Below, piece by piece: positions 7,464 to 16,178 of a stretch of 64,000 bases of DNA. The notes beneath the pieces are model-generated. The model saw nothing but the letters and a program-made list of their open reading frames with translations, ran no database searches and was not told where the DNA came from. A program made the position numbers and the translations under genes. Location: assembly GCA_947494805.1 (NCBI GenBank), contig CANLWK010000002.1:124001-188000 (forward strand), given 5' to 3'. This stretch comes from an uncultured Croceitalea sp. (GTDB lineage Bacteria > Bacteroidota > Bacteroidia > Flavobacteriales > Flavobacteriaceae). The stretch's first letter is position 1, and every line of letters starts with the position of its first letter.

Positions 7464-7835
7464 TTATGCCATTTCTTTTTCTTCGTCTTTTCTTTTTGTG
7501 GCAATACGCTCGATCAAATCAGGCACTTTCTCAAAAGCGGCTGCAAGTCCGTGCGATTTACCTGCCTCTAAGAACGAGATATCTTCGTCTTTGGTCACTA
7601 AAAAACCAATAGGTTCAATACCCATACCGGCCCCGGCGCCTACACCTTCACCTTTGCGCACTTTTCCTTCCACACCTTCGCCTCCACCAGAGCCAAATCC
7701 CATTCCCACTTTAATTACGGGTACGCATTTGAATTCGCCCAGTTGAAACTGCTCCCCGATGATGGTATCGGTCTTTGCTTCGGTTTTAATAAAATCTGTA
7801 ATCTGTTTCAATAATTCTTCAAAATGTAAATCCAT
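7464..7835 (-). CDS. GerW/YtfJ family protein
   Basis: This 123-residue protein matches the GerW (YtfJ) family: MDLHFEELLKQITDFIKTEA at the N-terminus, a glycine-rich centre (KVGMGFGSGGG and GVGAGAGMGIEPIGFLV), and a hydrophobic-helical tail (AAAFEKVPDLIERIATK). In Bacillus the family is linked to spore germination, but it is widespread in non-sporulating bacteria, where its role is unknown. Its start overlaps the end of the DUF2953 gene by 17 bp, so the two form an operon. Confidence 0.85.
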   Translation of the reverse strand: MDLHFEELLKQITDFIKTEAKTDTIIGEQFQLGEFKCVPVIKVGMGFGSGGGEGVEGKVRKGEGVGAGAGMGIEPIGFLVTKDEDISFLEAGKSHGLAAAFEKVPDLIERIATKRKDEEKEMA

Positions 7836-8334
7836 GATGTTGTGTTTTATAATTAATAAATGATTTTAAAAGGTCAATTGGTCTGTTCTGTACTTGTAAA
7901 ACCATGCGGTTCGTATCATTATAGTTGATGTGGCACGGTAATCCGTAAAAGCTCGCAAAAGAAAAAAGAGGATATAGTTTGGCATTCAGAATACAGTCAC
8001 CGGTATCAACATCAAGCCAAAACCTTTTAAGTTTAAAAGTTCGCAGCAAAGCCCATATTTGACCTATGGGCCATCGTTTTCGTTTCTTGTTCCGCTTTTT
8101 AAGTTGTTTGGTTTTCTTTTTCTTCCGTAAAGGATAGAAGTAATGCGTGTAAAAAAACACCTTTAATCCAATCTTAAGAATTTCGGTAGGATCTGATTCC
8201 AACCACATTTTTGCCAAACCCCTAAAAGTGAAGTAGTATTGGTTCTTGGCAGTATCCACATACAACTCCATAGGTAATAGTAAAAAACCTATAACTACTA
8301 CGGTAATTAACAATAACAGTATTAAGAGAACCAT
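7819..8334 (-). CDS. DUF2953 family membrane-anchored protein
   Basis: This 171-residue protein has one strong N-terminal hydrophobic segment and an extremely basic middle (KKKKTKQLKKRNKKRKRW), then a beta-rich C-terminal part. The layout and its pairing with a GerW-type gene fit DUF2953, as in Bacillus ytfI-ytfJ. I chose the ATG at 8334; the frame also opens at TTG 8349, but a -7-like element (TTCATTTG, 8347-8354, minus strand) covers that codon. Function is unknown. Confidence 0.75.
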   Translation of the reverse strand: MVLLILLLLITVVVIGFLLLPMELYVDTAKNQYYFTFRGLAKMWLESDPTEILKIGLKVFFYTHYFYPLRKKKKTKQLKKRNKKRKRWPIGQIWALLRTFKLKRFWLDVDTGDCILNAKLYPLFSFASFYGLPCHINYNDTNRMVLQVQNRPIDLLKSFINYKTQHHGFTF

Positions 8335-8377
8335 CTCTTTTTGTTGCAAATGAAACAGAATGAGTGTCTTTGTACAA

Positions 8378-8420
8378 TGACCGAGATCATTTCAAACCAA
8401 CTATTATCAAAATAGTTTTG
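8378..8420 (+). promoter_or_regulatory. Class II promoter of exported OB-fold-like protein
   Basis: The operator TGACCGAGATCA (8378-8389) is followed by a perfect TAnnTTTG element, TAGTTTTG (8413-8420), 33 bp centre to centre. The element ends 25 bases before the ATG at 8445. Confidence 0.65.
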
Positions 8421-8444
8421 TAGGTAACCATAAATCATTTCAAA

Positions 8445-8903
8445 ATGAGAAAAAGACTTTTGCTAACCGTATTTATAGCTCTAGGAGCTATGATGCTTTC
8501 TGCCCAAAACGGCAGAATGGAAAAAGGACAAAACCCCCAACAAAAAAGGTTGTTTGATAAGAGCACCGTTGAAACATTTACGGCAATGGTACAGAACATC
8601 CAGACCATTGCAAGGGCTGAAAAGAAAGCCTATGGAATACACTTAGATGTAAAAAATGAACAGGAGGAAATCAATGTTCACTTAGGACCAGCTTGGTATC
8701 TTGATGATCAAAAATTTCAGTTCTCTAAAGGTGACGAACTTGTAATTACTGGTTCAAGAATAACATATGTTGAAAAACCTGCCATTATTGCTACCAAAAT
8801 CGAGAAAAATGGCGAAATACTAGAATTGCGTGACGATGATGGTTTTCCGCACTGGCGCGGTTTGCGCAAAGGGTCTGGAAAGGGAAAACGATCAAAACTA
8901 TAA
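8445..8903 (+). CDS. Exported small OB-fold-like protein
   Basis: This 152-residue protein has a clear signal peptide (MRKRLLLTVFIALGAMMLSAQ). The mature part contains a conserved block (HLGPAWYLDDQKFQFSKGDE, then VTGSRI and ILELRDDDGFPHWRG) that I recognise from small periplasmic proteins with a predicted OB-like fold. No catalytic residues are evident. It is driven by an island promoter with a perfect -7 box. The adaptor-permease-ATPase genes start 59 bp downstream on the same strand, so it may belong to the exporter operon. The name is provisional. Confidence 0.6.
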   Translation: MRKRLLLTVFIALGAMMLSAQNGRMEKGQNPQQKRLFDKSTVETFTAMVQNIQTIARAEKKAYGIHLDVKNEQEEINVHLGPAWYLDDQKFQFSKGDELVITGSRITYVEKPAIIATKIEKNGEILELRDDDGFPHWRGLRKGSGKGKRSKL

Positions 8904-8962
8904 CTTAACATCCAAGATTCTAAAAGATTAGGTGTTAGCCTGAATGGTCAAATAGTAAGGTT

Positions 8963-10045
8963 ATGATAAAATACTGTGCACTTGTACTTTCTTTTTTCTT
9001 GTTCGCCTGTGTAGACAATGATGGAAGAATTTACCCTCAAAAAGTTCAATTGACCGAGTCCGTGTATGCCTCTGCAACGGTTCAGCCAGATAGCCTGTAC
9101 CAAGCGTATGCGGCGGTTGCAGGTATATTAGATGTCAATTTGGTCGAGGAAGGGGATGAGGTCAAAAAGGGAGAGCCTATCGTACAGATTATCAATACCT
9201 CACCAAAGTTGAACATGCAAAACGCAAAGCTTTCACTTCAACTGGTACGTGAAAATTTTGTGGGCGAAGCTGCAATTTTAAATGGTATTCTTGATGAAAT
9301 CAGTACTGTTGAGTTAACCTTAAAGAACGACTCTATCAATTACTTTAGACAAAAGAACCTGTGGGACAAGAATATAGGTTCTAAGATTGAATTTGATAAT
9401 CGAAAATTGGCCTATGAGTTATCCCAGAACAATTTAAGATTGCTAAAACGAAAGTATGACCGCACAAAAAATGAATTGTCGACACAAGTACAACAGGCCG
9501 AAAATGATTATAAAACAGCGCGAAAGGCATCACAAGATTTTACGGTCACCAGTAAAATTGATGGAAAGGTCTATGCACTTTACAAAAACCCTGGCGAGAT
9601 TATAAATACACTTGAACCTGTTGCGGCAGTGGGTCAAAGTAATCGTTTTGTAGTAGAGCTATTGGTTGATGAGGTCGATGTTGTAAAGCTTGATATTGGA
9701 CAAAGAATATTGATTGTTTTAGATGCCTATGGCACCCAAGTTTTTGAAGCTCGGTTGCACAAGATCTATCCTAGAAAAGATGAGCGCTCCCAAACGTTTA
9801 AGGTTGAAGCGGTTTTTGTAGCACCACCAAAAAAGCTATATCCCGGACTTTCAGGAGAAGGAAATATTATCATAGCCCAAAAAGAGTATGCGTTAACCAT
9901 ACCGAAAGCATATCTAATGGAAGAAGGAAAGGTGCTGACAGACCAAGGTGAGATCACTATCAAAACCGGGATAGAGAGTTTAGACAAAGTTGAAGTGCTC
10001 AGCGGAATCGATGAAAATACAGTGCTGTTAAAACCGGACCAATGA
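8963..10045 (+). CDS. HlyD/MacA-type periplasmic adaptor lipoprotein
   Basis: This 360-residue adaptor has a lipoprotein signal ending in LFAC, a split lipoyl/biotinyl-like domain (AGILDVNLVEEGDEVKKGEP and later FTVTSKIDGKVYALYKNPGE), a long alpha-hairpin coiled coil between them (about 80-190), and a beta-barrel domain. Such adaptors bridge an inner-membrane transporter to the outer membrane. The stop overlaps the permease start (ATGA), so it is coupled to the MacB/LolC-type permease and ATPase that follow. The substrate is unknown. Confidence 0.85.
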   Translation: MIKYCALVLSFFLFACVDNDGRIYPQKVQLTESVYASATVQPDSLYQAYAAVAGILDVNLVEEGDEVKKGEPIVQIINTSPKLNMQNAKLSLQLVRENFVGEAAILNGILDEISTVELTLKNDSINYFRQKNLWDKNIGSKIEFDNRKLAYELSQNNLRLLKRKYDRTKNELSTQVQQAENDYKTARKASQDFTVTSKIDGKVYALYKNPGEIINTLEPVAAVGQSNRFVVELLVDEVDVVKLDIGQRILIVLDAYGTQVFEARLHKIYPRKDERSQTFKVEAVFVAPPKKLYPGLSGEGNIIIAQKEYALTIPKAYLMEEGKVLTDQGEITIKTGIESLDKVEVLSGIDENTVLLKPDQ

Positions 10046-11304
10046 TCAATTGGAAAGTCATCTTAGGAATAGCCAAAATCCATTTGGTCACAAAACTGAA
10101 GTCGACCGTTACGGCCACACTTGGCGTTACTTTTGGCATAGGGGCTTATATCACCTTGGTGAGCTTTATGACCGGCCTTAACAAAATGCTTGATGACCTG
10201 GTGCTGAACCAAACCCCACATATTCACATTTACAATGAAATAGAACCTTCTGAGAAACAACCAGTAGCGCTGTATGATGATTTTACGGGTGCATTCAATG
10301 TGGTACATTCCATAAAACCGAAACAAGGGCAACTAAAAATACACAACGCGCTGCCCATTTTAAACTATTTAAAAGAGAATGAGAATGTAAAAGGGGCCAC
10401 GCCCCAGTTGCGCGCACAGATTTTTTACCTGTCAGGATCTATAGAACTGGGCGGTAATTTGGTCGGCGTAGATATTATGGAAGAAGTACGACTTTCAAAC
10501 ATTCGCGATAACATTGTTGATGGTACCCCTGAGGCCTTGAAAAATTCAGAAAACGGAATTCTACTGGGTGCTGGACTTGCCAGTAAAATGTCACTTTCTA
10601 TTGGTGATCGTTTACAGATAAGTACTGTTTCAGGTGATATTTTTCCACTTAAAATTGTAGGGATTTACCAAAGTGGAATAGCGGAAATTGATAACATTCA
10701 AAGCTTTGCGAACTTAAAAACTGTACAGCGTATTTTGGGTGAAGCAGAAAATTTTGTAACAGATATCAATATCAAGCTTTTTGACATTGCCGAAGCTGAA
10801 CCCATGTCATATCGTTTAGAACAGCAGTTTGATATTAAGGCCACGGACATCAACGAGGCAAATGCCCAGTTTGAAACTGGCTCCAATATTAGAAACCTTA
10901 TTACCTATGCAGTATCCATTACACTTTTAGTAGTTGCAGGTTTTGGCATTTACAATATTTTAAACATGCTCATCTATGAGAAAATGAAAGATATTGCCAT
11001 TTTAAAGGCTACAGGATTTTCAGGTAATGACGTGCAATACATTTTCATGAGCCAAGCGGTAATAATAGGTTTTGTTGGTGGCTTAATAGGGCTGGGCATT
11101 GGTTTTGTTTTATCCTTACTGATTGATAATGCACCTTTTGAAACTGAGGCCCTTCCAACCATTACTACCTATCCCGTCAACTATAAACTTGGGTATTATG
11201 TTATAGGGTTTGTTTTCGCGCTACTGTCCACTGGTGTTGCAGGATACCTACCATCAAATAAGGCAAAGCGCATTGACCCGGTACGTATAATCAGAGGAAC
11301 TTAA
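10042..11304 (+). CDS. ABC transporter permease, FtsX/MacB family
   Basis: This 420-residue permease has the MacB/LolC topology: one N-terminal membrane segment (about 20-42), a large periplasmic domain (about 45-285), and three C-terminal segments (about 290-410) forming the FtsX-like domain. The motif MLIYEKMKDIAILKATGFSG is the usual FtsX coupling segment and IDPVRIIRG is a common family ending. It lies between the adaptor gene (4-bp overlap) and the ATPase gene (9-bp gap). These exporters move lipoproteins, peptides or toxic compounds across the envelope by mechanotransmission; the substrate here is not known. Confidence 0.9.
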   Translation: MINWKVILGIAKIHLVTKLKSTVTATLGVTFGIGAYITLVSFMTGLNKMLDDLVLNQTPHIHIYNEIEPSEKQPVALYDDFTGAFNVVHSIKPKQGQLKIHNALPILNYLKENENVKGATPQLRAQIFYLSGSIELGGNLVGVDIMEEVRLSNIRDNIVDGTPEALKNSENGILLGAGLASKMSLSIGDRLQISTVSGDIFPLKIVGIYQSGIAEIDNIQSFANLKTVQRILGEAENFVTDINIKLFDIAEAEPMSYRLEQQFDIKATDINEANAQFETGSNIRNLITYAVSITLLVVAGFGIYNILNMLIYEKMKDIAILKATGFSGNDVQYIFMSQAVIIGFVGGLIGLGIGFVLSLLIDNAPFETEALPTITTYPVNYKLGYYVIGFVFALLSTGVAGYLPSNKAKRIDPVRIIRGT

Positions 11305-11313
11305 TCTTATGGT

Positions 11314-11988
11314 ATGAAATTGATTCTAGAGGCAAAAAATATCAATAAACATTTTCATAAGCCCCAAGACTTCCACGTGCTGAAGGACATTACATTTGCG
11401 GTTAAGGCAGGTGAATTTGCATCGATTATGGGAAAGTCAGGGTCAGGCAAATCAACCTTATTGTACATTCTTTCTACAATGGATACTGATTATACAGGTA
11501 AACTTCACCTAAATGGAGAATTGGTTACCGGAAAACCGCATCGTGAGCTATCTCAAATACGCAACAAAAACATTGGTTTTGTTTTTCAGTTCCATTACTT
11601 GTTATCAGAGTTTAGTGTAATTGAAAACGTGATGTTACCGGCAAAAAAACTATCTGAGAAATGCTATGCAGAAATTGAGCATGATGCCCATGAAAAGTTG
11701 AAGATGTTGCACATTGGCCATTTGGCAAAACAACGCGCATCAAGAATTTCAGGTGGCGAAAAACAACGTGTGGCCATTGCAAGGGCACTAATTAACAATC
11801 CGGCTATTTTGATGGGTGACGAGCCCACAGGTAATTTAGATAGTTTCAATGCTGAAAATGTCTTTCAAATCTTCAAGCAGCTGAAAGAGGAGCAAGAGCT
11901 ATCACTATTGATTGTGACACATGATATCGACTTTGCCCAACGCACAGATCGAATCATTCAGATGGAAGATGGTCGCATTACATCATGA
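11314..11988 (+). CDS. ABC transporter ATPase, LolD/MacB type
   Basis: This 224-residue ATPase has every expected motif: Walker A GKSGSGKS (40-47), a Q-loop (FVFQFHYLLSEF), the signature ISGGEKQRVAIARAL, Walker B AILMGDEPTGNLDS and the H-loop (IVTHDID). The length and the GNLDS motif fit the LolD/MacB/FtsE group. It completes the adaptor-permease-ATPase set. Confidence 0.93.
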   Translation: MKLILEAKNINKHFHKPQDFHVLKDITFAVKAGEFASIMGKSGSGKSTLLYILSTMDTDYTGKLHLNGELVTGKPHRELSQIRNKNIGFVFQFHYLLSEFSVIENVMLPAKKLSEKCYAEIEHDAHEKLKMLHIGHLAKQRASRISGGEKQRVAIARALINNPAILMGDEPTGNLDSFNAENVFQIFKQLKEEQELSLLIVTHDIDFAQRTDRIIQMEDGRITS

Positions 11989-12109
11989 AGTTTGGTCACA
12001 ATAACCCCCTTGTTAATTGTATAGAAACCTTATCTCATATGTACAGTAAAAAACAGGTTCAAGTATCTTGATAATGAGCTGAAGACAGTGTTTAAGTGGC
12101 TATCACTAC

Positions 12110-13003
12110 TTAGATCCACTGTAAGAACAATGCATCATCTGAGGCCTCGATGAGTTTGCCCTGAACACTTTTTTTGTTGAATACCAGTAGTGGAATTGCA
12201 ATTTCGTTCTCCATGGTCTCTACCATATCCTTACGGAAGAGTTTGGCAAAGAATGAAGGATGTTCACGTTCCATCATGACCAGGATCTCGGGCATTTCTT
12301 CCTCAATACTGTTATGGATACCTGATTCTACATCATCGGCCCATTCAACGGAAAATATAATTTCAGGATAGGCAACTCTTTCCGTTACCGACTTTTTGAA
12401 CGCTTCCATTTTCTCGTCTGCGTCATACTCTCGTTCGCGATGAACGTGCATGACCTTTATCAGTGCACCATAAGGTTCGGCCAACTCGACCAAATTTTCA
12501 ATGGCGTAGATGTCCGATGTTTCAAAATCAGTCGCATATAATAATGTTGAAAGACCATGATAGTGAAATTCATCTGGTAGTATGAGTAATGGACATTCTA
12601 GATTTTTCATCAAATAATCTGCTATATTGCCTGAGAAAAATCCTCGTAACGTTTTCGAATTTTTAACTCCGACCATTACTAAATCAGCATTGATTCGTTG
12701 TGCAGTGGCCAAAATAGCCTTTGAAATACTCTCATCTCGTTCAACATGAAAATATACTTTTTTGGCACCAAATTCATTCTCTAGATTCTCTTTGCAATAG
12801 CTTTCCAATACTTTGTATTGATCAAGAGAATAATTTTTTTCTAAAACAGCTCGTGATCTTACAGAAGTAGTGGCGAAGGCCTGCAGATCATAGACATGAA
12901 CTACATGTAAATTGGCCTTTAACACCTTACTTAACCTATATGCATATTTTAAGGCAGTTCTGGTCGTTTGGGTACAATCGGTGGCATATAGTAGTGTTTT
13001 CAT
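12110..13003 (-). CDS. Universal stress protein, tandem UspA domains
   Basis: This 297-residue tandem Usp starts MKTLLYATDCTQTTRTALKY. The ATP motif of domain 1 is degenerate (GVKNSKTLRGFFSGN, with Asn where the second Gly should be), and domain 2 lacks it, so this copy may not bind nucleotide. It stands alone between an ABC transporter and a divergent acetyltransferase gene. Its promoter at 13025-13067 is one of the best examples of the island architecture. Confidence 0.88.
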   Translation of the reverse strand: MKTLLYATDCTQTTRTALKYAYRLSKVLKANLHVVHVYDLQAFATTSVRSRAVLEKNYSLDQYKVLESYCKENLENEFGAKKVYFHVERDESISKAILATAQRINADLVMVGVKNSKTLRGFFSGNIADYLMKNLECPLLILPDEFHYHGLSTLLYATDFETSDIYAIENLVELAEPYGALIKVMHVHREREYDADEKMEAFKKSVTERVAYPEIIFSVEWADDVESGIHNSIEEEMPEILVMMEREHPSFFAKLFRKDMVETMENEIAIPLLVFNKKSVQGKLIEASDDALFLQWI

Positions 13004-13024
13004 GACGCTGATATTTAAGTATCA

Positions 13025-13067
13025 TAAAATTAGGGCAAAGCGTTTTTTTGGTCAATGACCTGGATCA
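13025..13067 (-). promoter_or_regulatory. Class II promoter of usp gene at 12110-13003
   Basis: The operator TGACCTGGATCA (13056-13067) and the -7-like TAATTTTA (13025-13032, minus strand) are exactly 33 bp apart. The element ends 22 bases before the ATG at 13003. Confidence 0.6.
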
Positions 13068-13179
13068 TCAAAGCAATATTAATAGTGATTTTGGGTCGTG
13101 TTGACAGATGTCATTTCGCTTTTTAAAGGGGCTACTTAATTTCAATTCTATTTTGGTAAAATGATTAAGTACAAGTAAG

Positions 13180-13953
13180 ATGGATTCAGCAACTATTATA
13201 GCGGTCACACCAGAGAATGCTGCCAATGAGACTTTGTTTTGCGTAAAAGATGTAAAGTCCGCTGCATTTGACTGTAAGCAAAAGTGGTTCGAAAAACGAT
13301 ACCAAGAAGGACTTCGCATTAAAATATTGAAGGCCCATAATGGGCGTATGATCGGTTTTATTGAGTATGTGCCCATTGCATATGCCTGGCGCCCTGTAGA
13401 GGGCCAGAATTTTATGTTTGTTCATTGTATGTACGTGTATTCTAAAAAAGATAGAAACAAAGGATACGGTGCATTACTTATCGATGATGCCGAAAAAAGT
13501 GCACGGGCGCAGGGAATGTCGGGCGTGTGTGTAATGACCAGTAATGGCAGTTGGATGACCAATAAAACTATTTTTCAAAAGAGATCGTTCCGCCAAGATG
13601 ACCAAAGAGAACGATTTGAGCTGATGTGCAGGAAATGGCACAGTACCGTACCTTATCCGAGTTTGGTCGATTGGACTGCACAACAAGCAAAATACAAGGG
13701 TTGGCATTTAATCTATGCGAATCAATGTCCATGGCATGAAAAATCTGTTGAAGGTATTTTGAATGTTGCAATGGATTTTGATATCCATATGAACATCACT
13801 GAACTGAAATCGGCCAAAGAAGCAAAAAATGCACCATCAGGCCATGGGGTCTTTGCCTTGATGCACAATGGAAAATTGATTGAAGATCATTATGTAAGTG
13901 CCACACGGTTCAGAAATATTCTTAAAAAAGAGCTGAAAGTTGAAAACCGTTAA
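13180..13953 (+). CDS. GNAT acetyltransferase with YoaP-like C-terminus
   Basis: This 257-residue protein has a GNAT domain (about 5-150) with an acetyl-CoA loop of the form Q/R-x-x-G-x-G/A (DRNKGYGALL) after the strand FVHCMYVYSK. A C-terminal extension of about 100 residues resembles the YoaP-like domain found after some GNAT folds. The substrate is unknown. It is divergent from a usp gene; the operator between them has no -7 element on this side, so regulation may be separate. It is convergent with the next usp gene (7-bp gap). Confidence 0.75.
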   Translation: MDSATIIAVTPENAANETLFCVKDVKSAAFDCKQKWFEKRYQEGLRIKILKAHNGRMIGFIEYVPIAYAWRPVEGQNFMFVHCMYVYSKKDRNKGYGALLIDDAEKSARAQGMSGVCVMTSNGSWMTNKTIFQKRSFRQDDQRERFELMCRKWHSTVPYPSLVDWTAQQAKYKGWHLIYANQCPWHEKSVEGILNVAMDFDIHMNITELKSAKEAKNAPSGHGVFALMHNGKLIEDHYVSATRFRNILKKELKVENR

Positions 13954-13960
13954 ATCAATA

Positions 13961-14824
13961 CTAACACCATAGTTTGGTCACGTTTTTCTTGTTGATACTT
14001 AGCAAGGGTACTTGGCGCCTTCTCAACATTTGCTTTACCAAATCAGAATGTGTCAATGATCTGATAAAAGGTGACTTCTCCCTTTCAAGCATAGCTACCA
14101 TATTTGTGTCCGTCTTTTCCAATTCTTCTACTAAACGTTTCATAAGCGTTTTTGAAAGAACAAGCTTGTAGTTTGTTTTCTTGTAGTTTATCTTAAGTTC
14201 GAGCATTTCCTTAAACCATTCCATTTGGTGGTCATCAAAACCCTCGTCTTTTATTGAAATGTGAATGATGTTCAATAAACTGTTGTAAGGTTTGGCAATG
14301 GTTTTGACCAACCAGTCAATAGCATGAATATCCGCTTCTTCAAAATCTGTGGCATAGGTCAGTGTATCGAATTCAAAACCTTTGACTGTCTCTGGAATGG
14401 CCAACACAGGGCAATAGCTCTTATACAACATGACTTTTGTGGTACTGCCCAGAATTAAATCTTTTAGCTTACTAATACCTTTCATTCCCATAATGAGTAT
14501 GTTAGCACTAACAACAACCGTCGTTTCTACGATGGCCTCATGAACAATAGGGTTTTCTTTGACAAGCACCTTTACATGGATGTTGTCGGGCAATACACCA
14601 ATATGGGTTTCACAAAAGGCAGATAATTTCTTCCGATGTTTGTCATAGGCCTCTTTCTCCATTTTTGCATAGCTTATGCTCAGTGGACTTAGCAAGGTGG
14701 TATTGATATCAAAAACGTGCAAGACTATGAGTCTAGCGCTTAACTTTCTACTTAGCGCATAGGCCATTTTCAAAGCTGTCGCGGCATTGTCTGAATAATC
14801 GCAAGCACATACAATCGGTTTCAT
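13961..14824 (-). CDS. Universal stress protein, tandem UspA domains
   Basis: This 287-residue tandem Usp has an intact nucleotide-binding motif in domain 1 (GMKGISKLKDLILGS) and a divergent second domain. It starts MKPIVCACDYSDNAATALKM; the repeated cysteine-containing first strand (VCACD) is unusual for a Usp. Two island-type operators lie upstream, at 14866-14877 and 14893-14904; the nearer one fits this gene. It is the fourth usp gene of the island. Confidence 0.9.
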   Translation of the reverse strand: MKPIVCACDYSDNAATALKMAYALSRKLSARLIVLHVFDINTTLLSPLSISYAKMEKEAYDKHRKKLSAFCETHIGVLPDNIHVKVLVKENPIVHEAIVETTVVVSANILIMGMKGISKLKDLILGSTTKVMLYKSYCPVLAIPETVKGFEFDTLTYATDFEEADIHAIDWLVKTIAKPYNSLLNIIHISIKDEGFDDHQMEWFKEMLELKINYKKTNYKLVLSKTLMKRLVEELEKTDTNMVAMLEREKSPFIRSLTHSDLVKQMLRRRQVPLLSINKKNVTKLWC

Positions 14825-14835
14825 ATTTTTTATGG

Positions 14836-14877
14836 CAAACTATTGGTTTTTAAGAATACAATAAATGATTCTGGTCA
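14836..14877 (-). promoter_or_regulatory. Probable class II promoter of usp gene at 13961-14824
   Basis: The operator TGATTCTGGTCA (14866-14877) is followed on the minus strand by ATAGTTTG (14836-14843), about 32 bp centre to centre. That is one base off the spacing seen elsewhere, and the element ends only 12 bases before the ATG. It is the weakest fit of the set. Confidence 0.4.
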
Positions 14878-14921
14878 ATTGCACATTCAAAATGACCTAT
14901 ATCATTTTGAATGTGCAATTG
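14876..14921. repeat. 46-base palindrome with 20-bp perfect arms
   Basis: The arm at 14876-14895 is an exact reverse complement of 14902-14921, with a 6-base centre CCTATA. The centre coincides with the operator TGACCTATATCA (14893-14904). The outer left end also overlaps the last two bases of the neighbouring operator at 14866-14877. Confidence 0.85.
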
Positions 14922-14935
14922 AGTAATTACATTGA
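14893..14935 (+). promoter_or_regulatory. Probable class II promoter of HMA-like gene
   Basis: The operator TGACCTATATCA (14893-14904) and the element TACATTGA (14928-14935) are 33 bp apart centre to centre. The leader to the ATG at 14998 would be longer (63 bases) than for the other genes. Confidence 0.45.
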
Positions 14936-14997
14936 CACAAATGGTAGGTGTTGTTAAAAAAATGTCGTTCTCAAATGGTGCCTGAAAAGAAAATGAA

Positions 14998-15258
14998 ATG
15001 TTACGAGCAAAAATACGGGTGAAAGGGCTTACCGCTTTAGGGTCATCAGAAGATGTAATTAAAAAGTTGAATGCACTCGGACATATACAAAAGGTTGAAT
15101 TGGATATGAAACGCCGTACGATTCATTTTGAATATGCAACATTTAGAGATATGGATACAGTGATGTGCGAATTAAGAAAAATGGGACTCTCTGTAGTTCA
15201 AAGTCGTCGTAGGCCCATGAGAAATACGAATACGTTAAATTCAGAAACTTCCATATAG
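14998..15258 (+). CDS. Small HMA-like protein lacking the CxxC metal site
   Basis: This 86-residue protein shows the beta-alpha-beta-beta-alpha-beta pattern of heavy-metal-associated domains (KIRVKGLTALGSSEDVIKKL, then HIQKVELDMKRRTIHFEY, then MCELRKMGLSV). The CxxC that binds copper is absent (LTALGSSED in its place), so it is unlikely to carry metal in the usual way. A basic, disordered tail follows. It sits between a usp gene and the DUF6544 gene and has an island-type operator upstream. The role is unknown. Confidence 0.65.
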   Translation: MLRAKIRVKGLTALGSSEDVIKKLNALGHIQKVELDMKRRTIHFEYATFRDMDTVMCELRKMGLSVVQSRRRPMRNTNTLNSETSI

Positions 15259-15265
15259 CATTGGT

Positions 15266-16162
15266 CTACTCAATTCGATAATCTACAATATCGCAATTGA
15301 AGTATTCAAAATCCCCTTCTTTCAAATTCCAAATGGCCCTTAACTTGGTGGGAATCAAGAGTCCACTTTTCTCTTGATAATTTTCAAGCTTCCCGGTAAA
15401 ACTTTCGAGCGATTCGTCACGATAGCGTTTTGCCACAAAATGATCTATCAATCCTTTGTTATTGAAATGGAAGACGCCCTCGGCCGAAATTCCATTTTGC
15501 GTCAGCTTGGCATGGACAGATTTATCGTCTATAGATTGCCAAGAAATGTCTTTGTTCAAAAACCCTATGGGATAAAGTAAAAGCTCGCCAAGGCATCTTA
15601 CCAGAGCACTTTCGTCGGTTTTTGAGGTTTGTTGAACTACCATTGGATAAAAAGCCAAAAAGCTGACATTCATTTCACCTTGCCCTTCAATGCTTTTGTC
15701 TTTTATGAATATGGGAAAACTGCGTGCAGCCCAAACAAACCCTAGTGGTCGTGAACTCATATACTGTTTGGCCGAAAAGCTGGTCCAGTTGCTCTGCGAT
15801 GTTTTTCGTATGTGGCCTGACTGCTTGATAATTGCATGACAATCACTGCATTTTCCCATTACGCCGACCTTGAGCAAAAAACGCCGCATTAGTTCAGGTA
15901 AGTGCTGTAAATCATCTCGAACGACGGGTTTTTCAGTATTGCCACTCATGTTGAACAATAATTCTTTGTCTTTGTCAATTGAGGCATTGAAATGGTAGTA
16001 AGCATAGAATACTGCACTAGCCAATAGAAAAACAACGAATACAAGAACAAAGGCTAGAAAATAGTCTGCTAATAGTGCAAAAAAATCAGAGTGTATCATG
16101 TAAACTAACAGTTTGGGCAGCCCTGGGACGGTATTGCCGATAAGATGAACCAAGAGTGCCAT
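15266..16162 (-). CDS. DUF6544-family membrane-anchored protein with CxxCH
   Basis: This 298-residue protein has one membrane segment (about 30-55). A soluble domain with the DUF6544 pattern follows: LPELMRRFLLKVG, a first strand ending HIRKTSQSNWTSFSAKQYMS, FVWAARS and GEMNVSFLAFYPMVV. C105-S-D-C108-H109 forms a CxxCH sequence, the signature of c-type haem attachment, which I do not recall as a conserved feature of this family. Its promoter at 16179-16221 is one of the two with a perfect TAnnTTTG box. The function is unknown. Confidence 0.75.
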   Translation of the reverse strand: MALLVHLIGNTVPGLPKLLVYMIHSDFFALLADYFLAFVLVFVVFLLASAVFYAYYHFNASIDKDKELLFNMSGNTEKPVVRDDLQHLPELMRRFLLKVGVMGKCSDCHAIIKQSGHIRKTSQSNWTSFSAKQYMSSRPLGFVWAARSFPIFIKDKSIEGQGEMNVSFLAFYPMVVQQTSKTDESALVRCLGELLLYPIGFLNKDISWQSIDDKSVHAKLTQNGISAEGVFHFNNKGLIDHFVAKRYRDESLESFTGKLENYQEKSGLLIPTKLRAIWNLKEGDFEYFNCDIVDYRIE

Positions 16163-16178
16163 TAGAGACGTGCTTTAT

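Noticed and set aside
7438-7746. Proline-rich 102-codon frame on the plus strand, downstream of an operator
   Set aside because: It is the antisense shadow of the glycine-rich GerW gene; its proline-rich part mirrors the GGG-coding stretch.
13056-13098. Operator at 13056-13067 as promoter of the GNAT-YoaP gene
   Set aside because: No TA-containing -7 element at the required distance on the plus strand.
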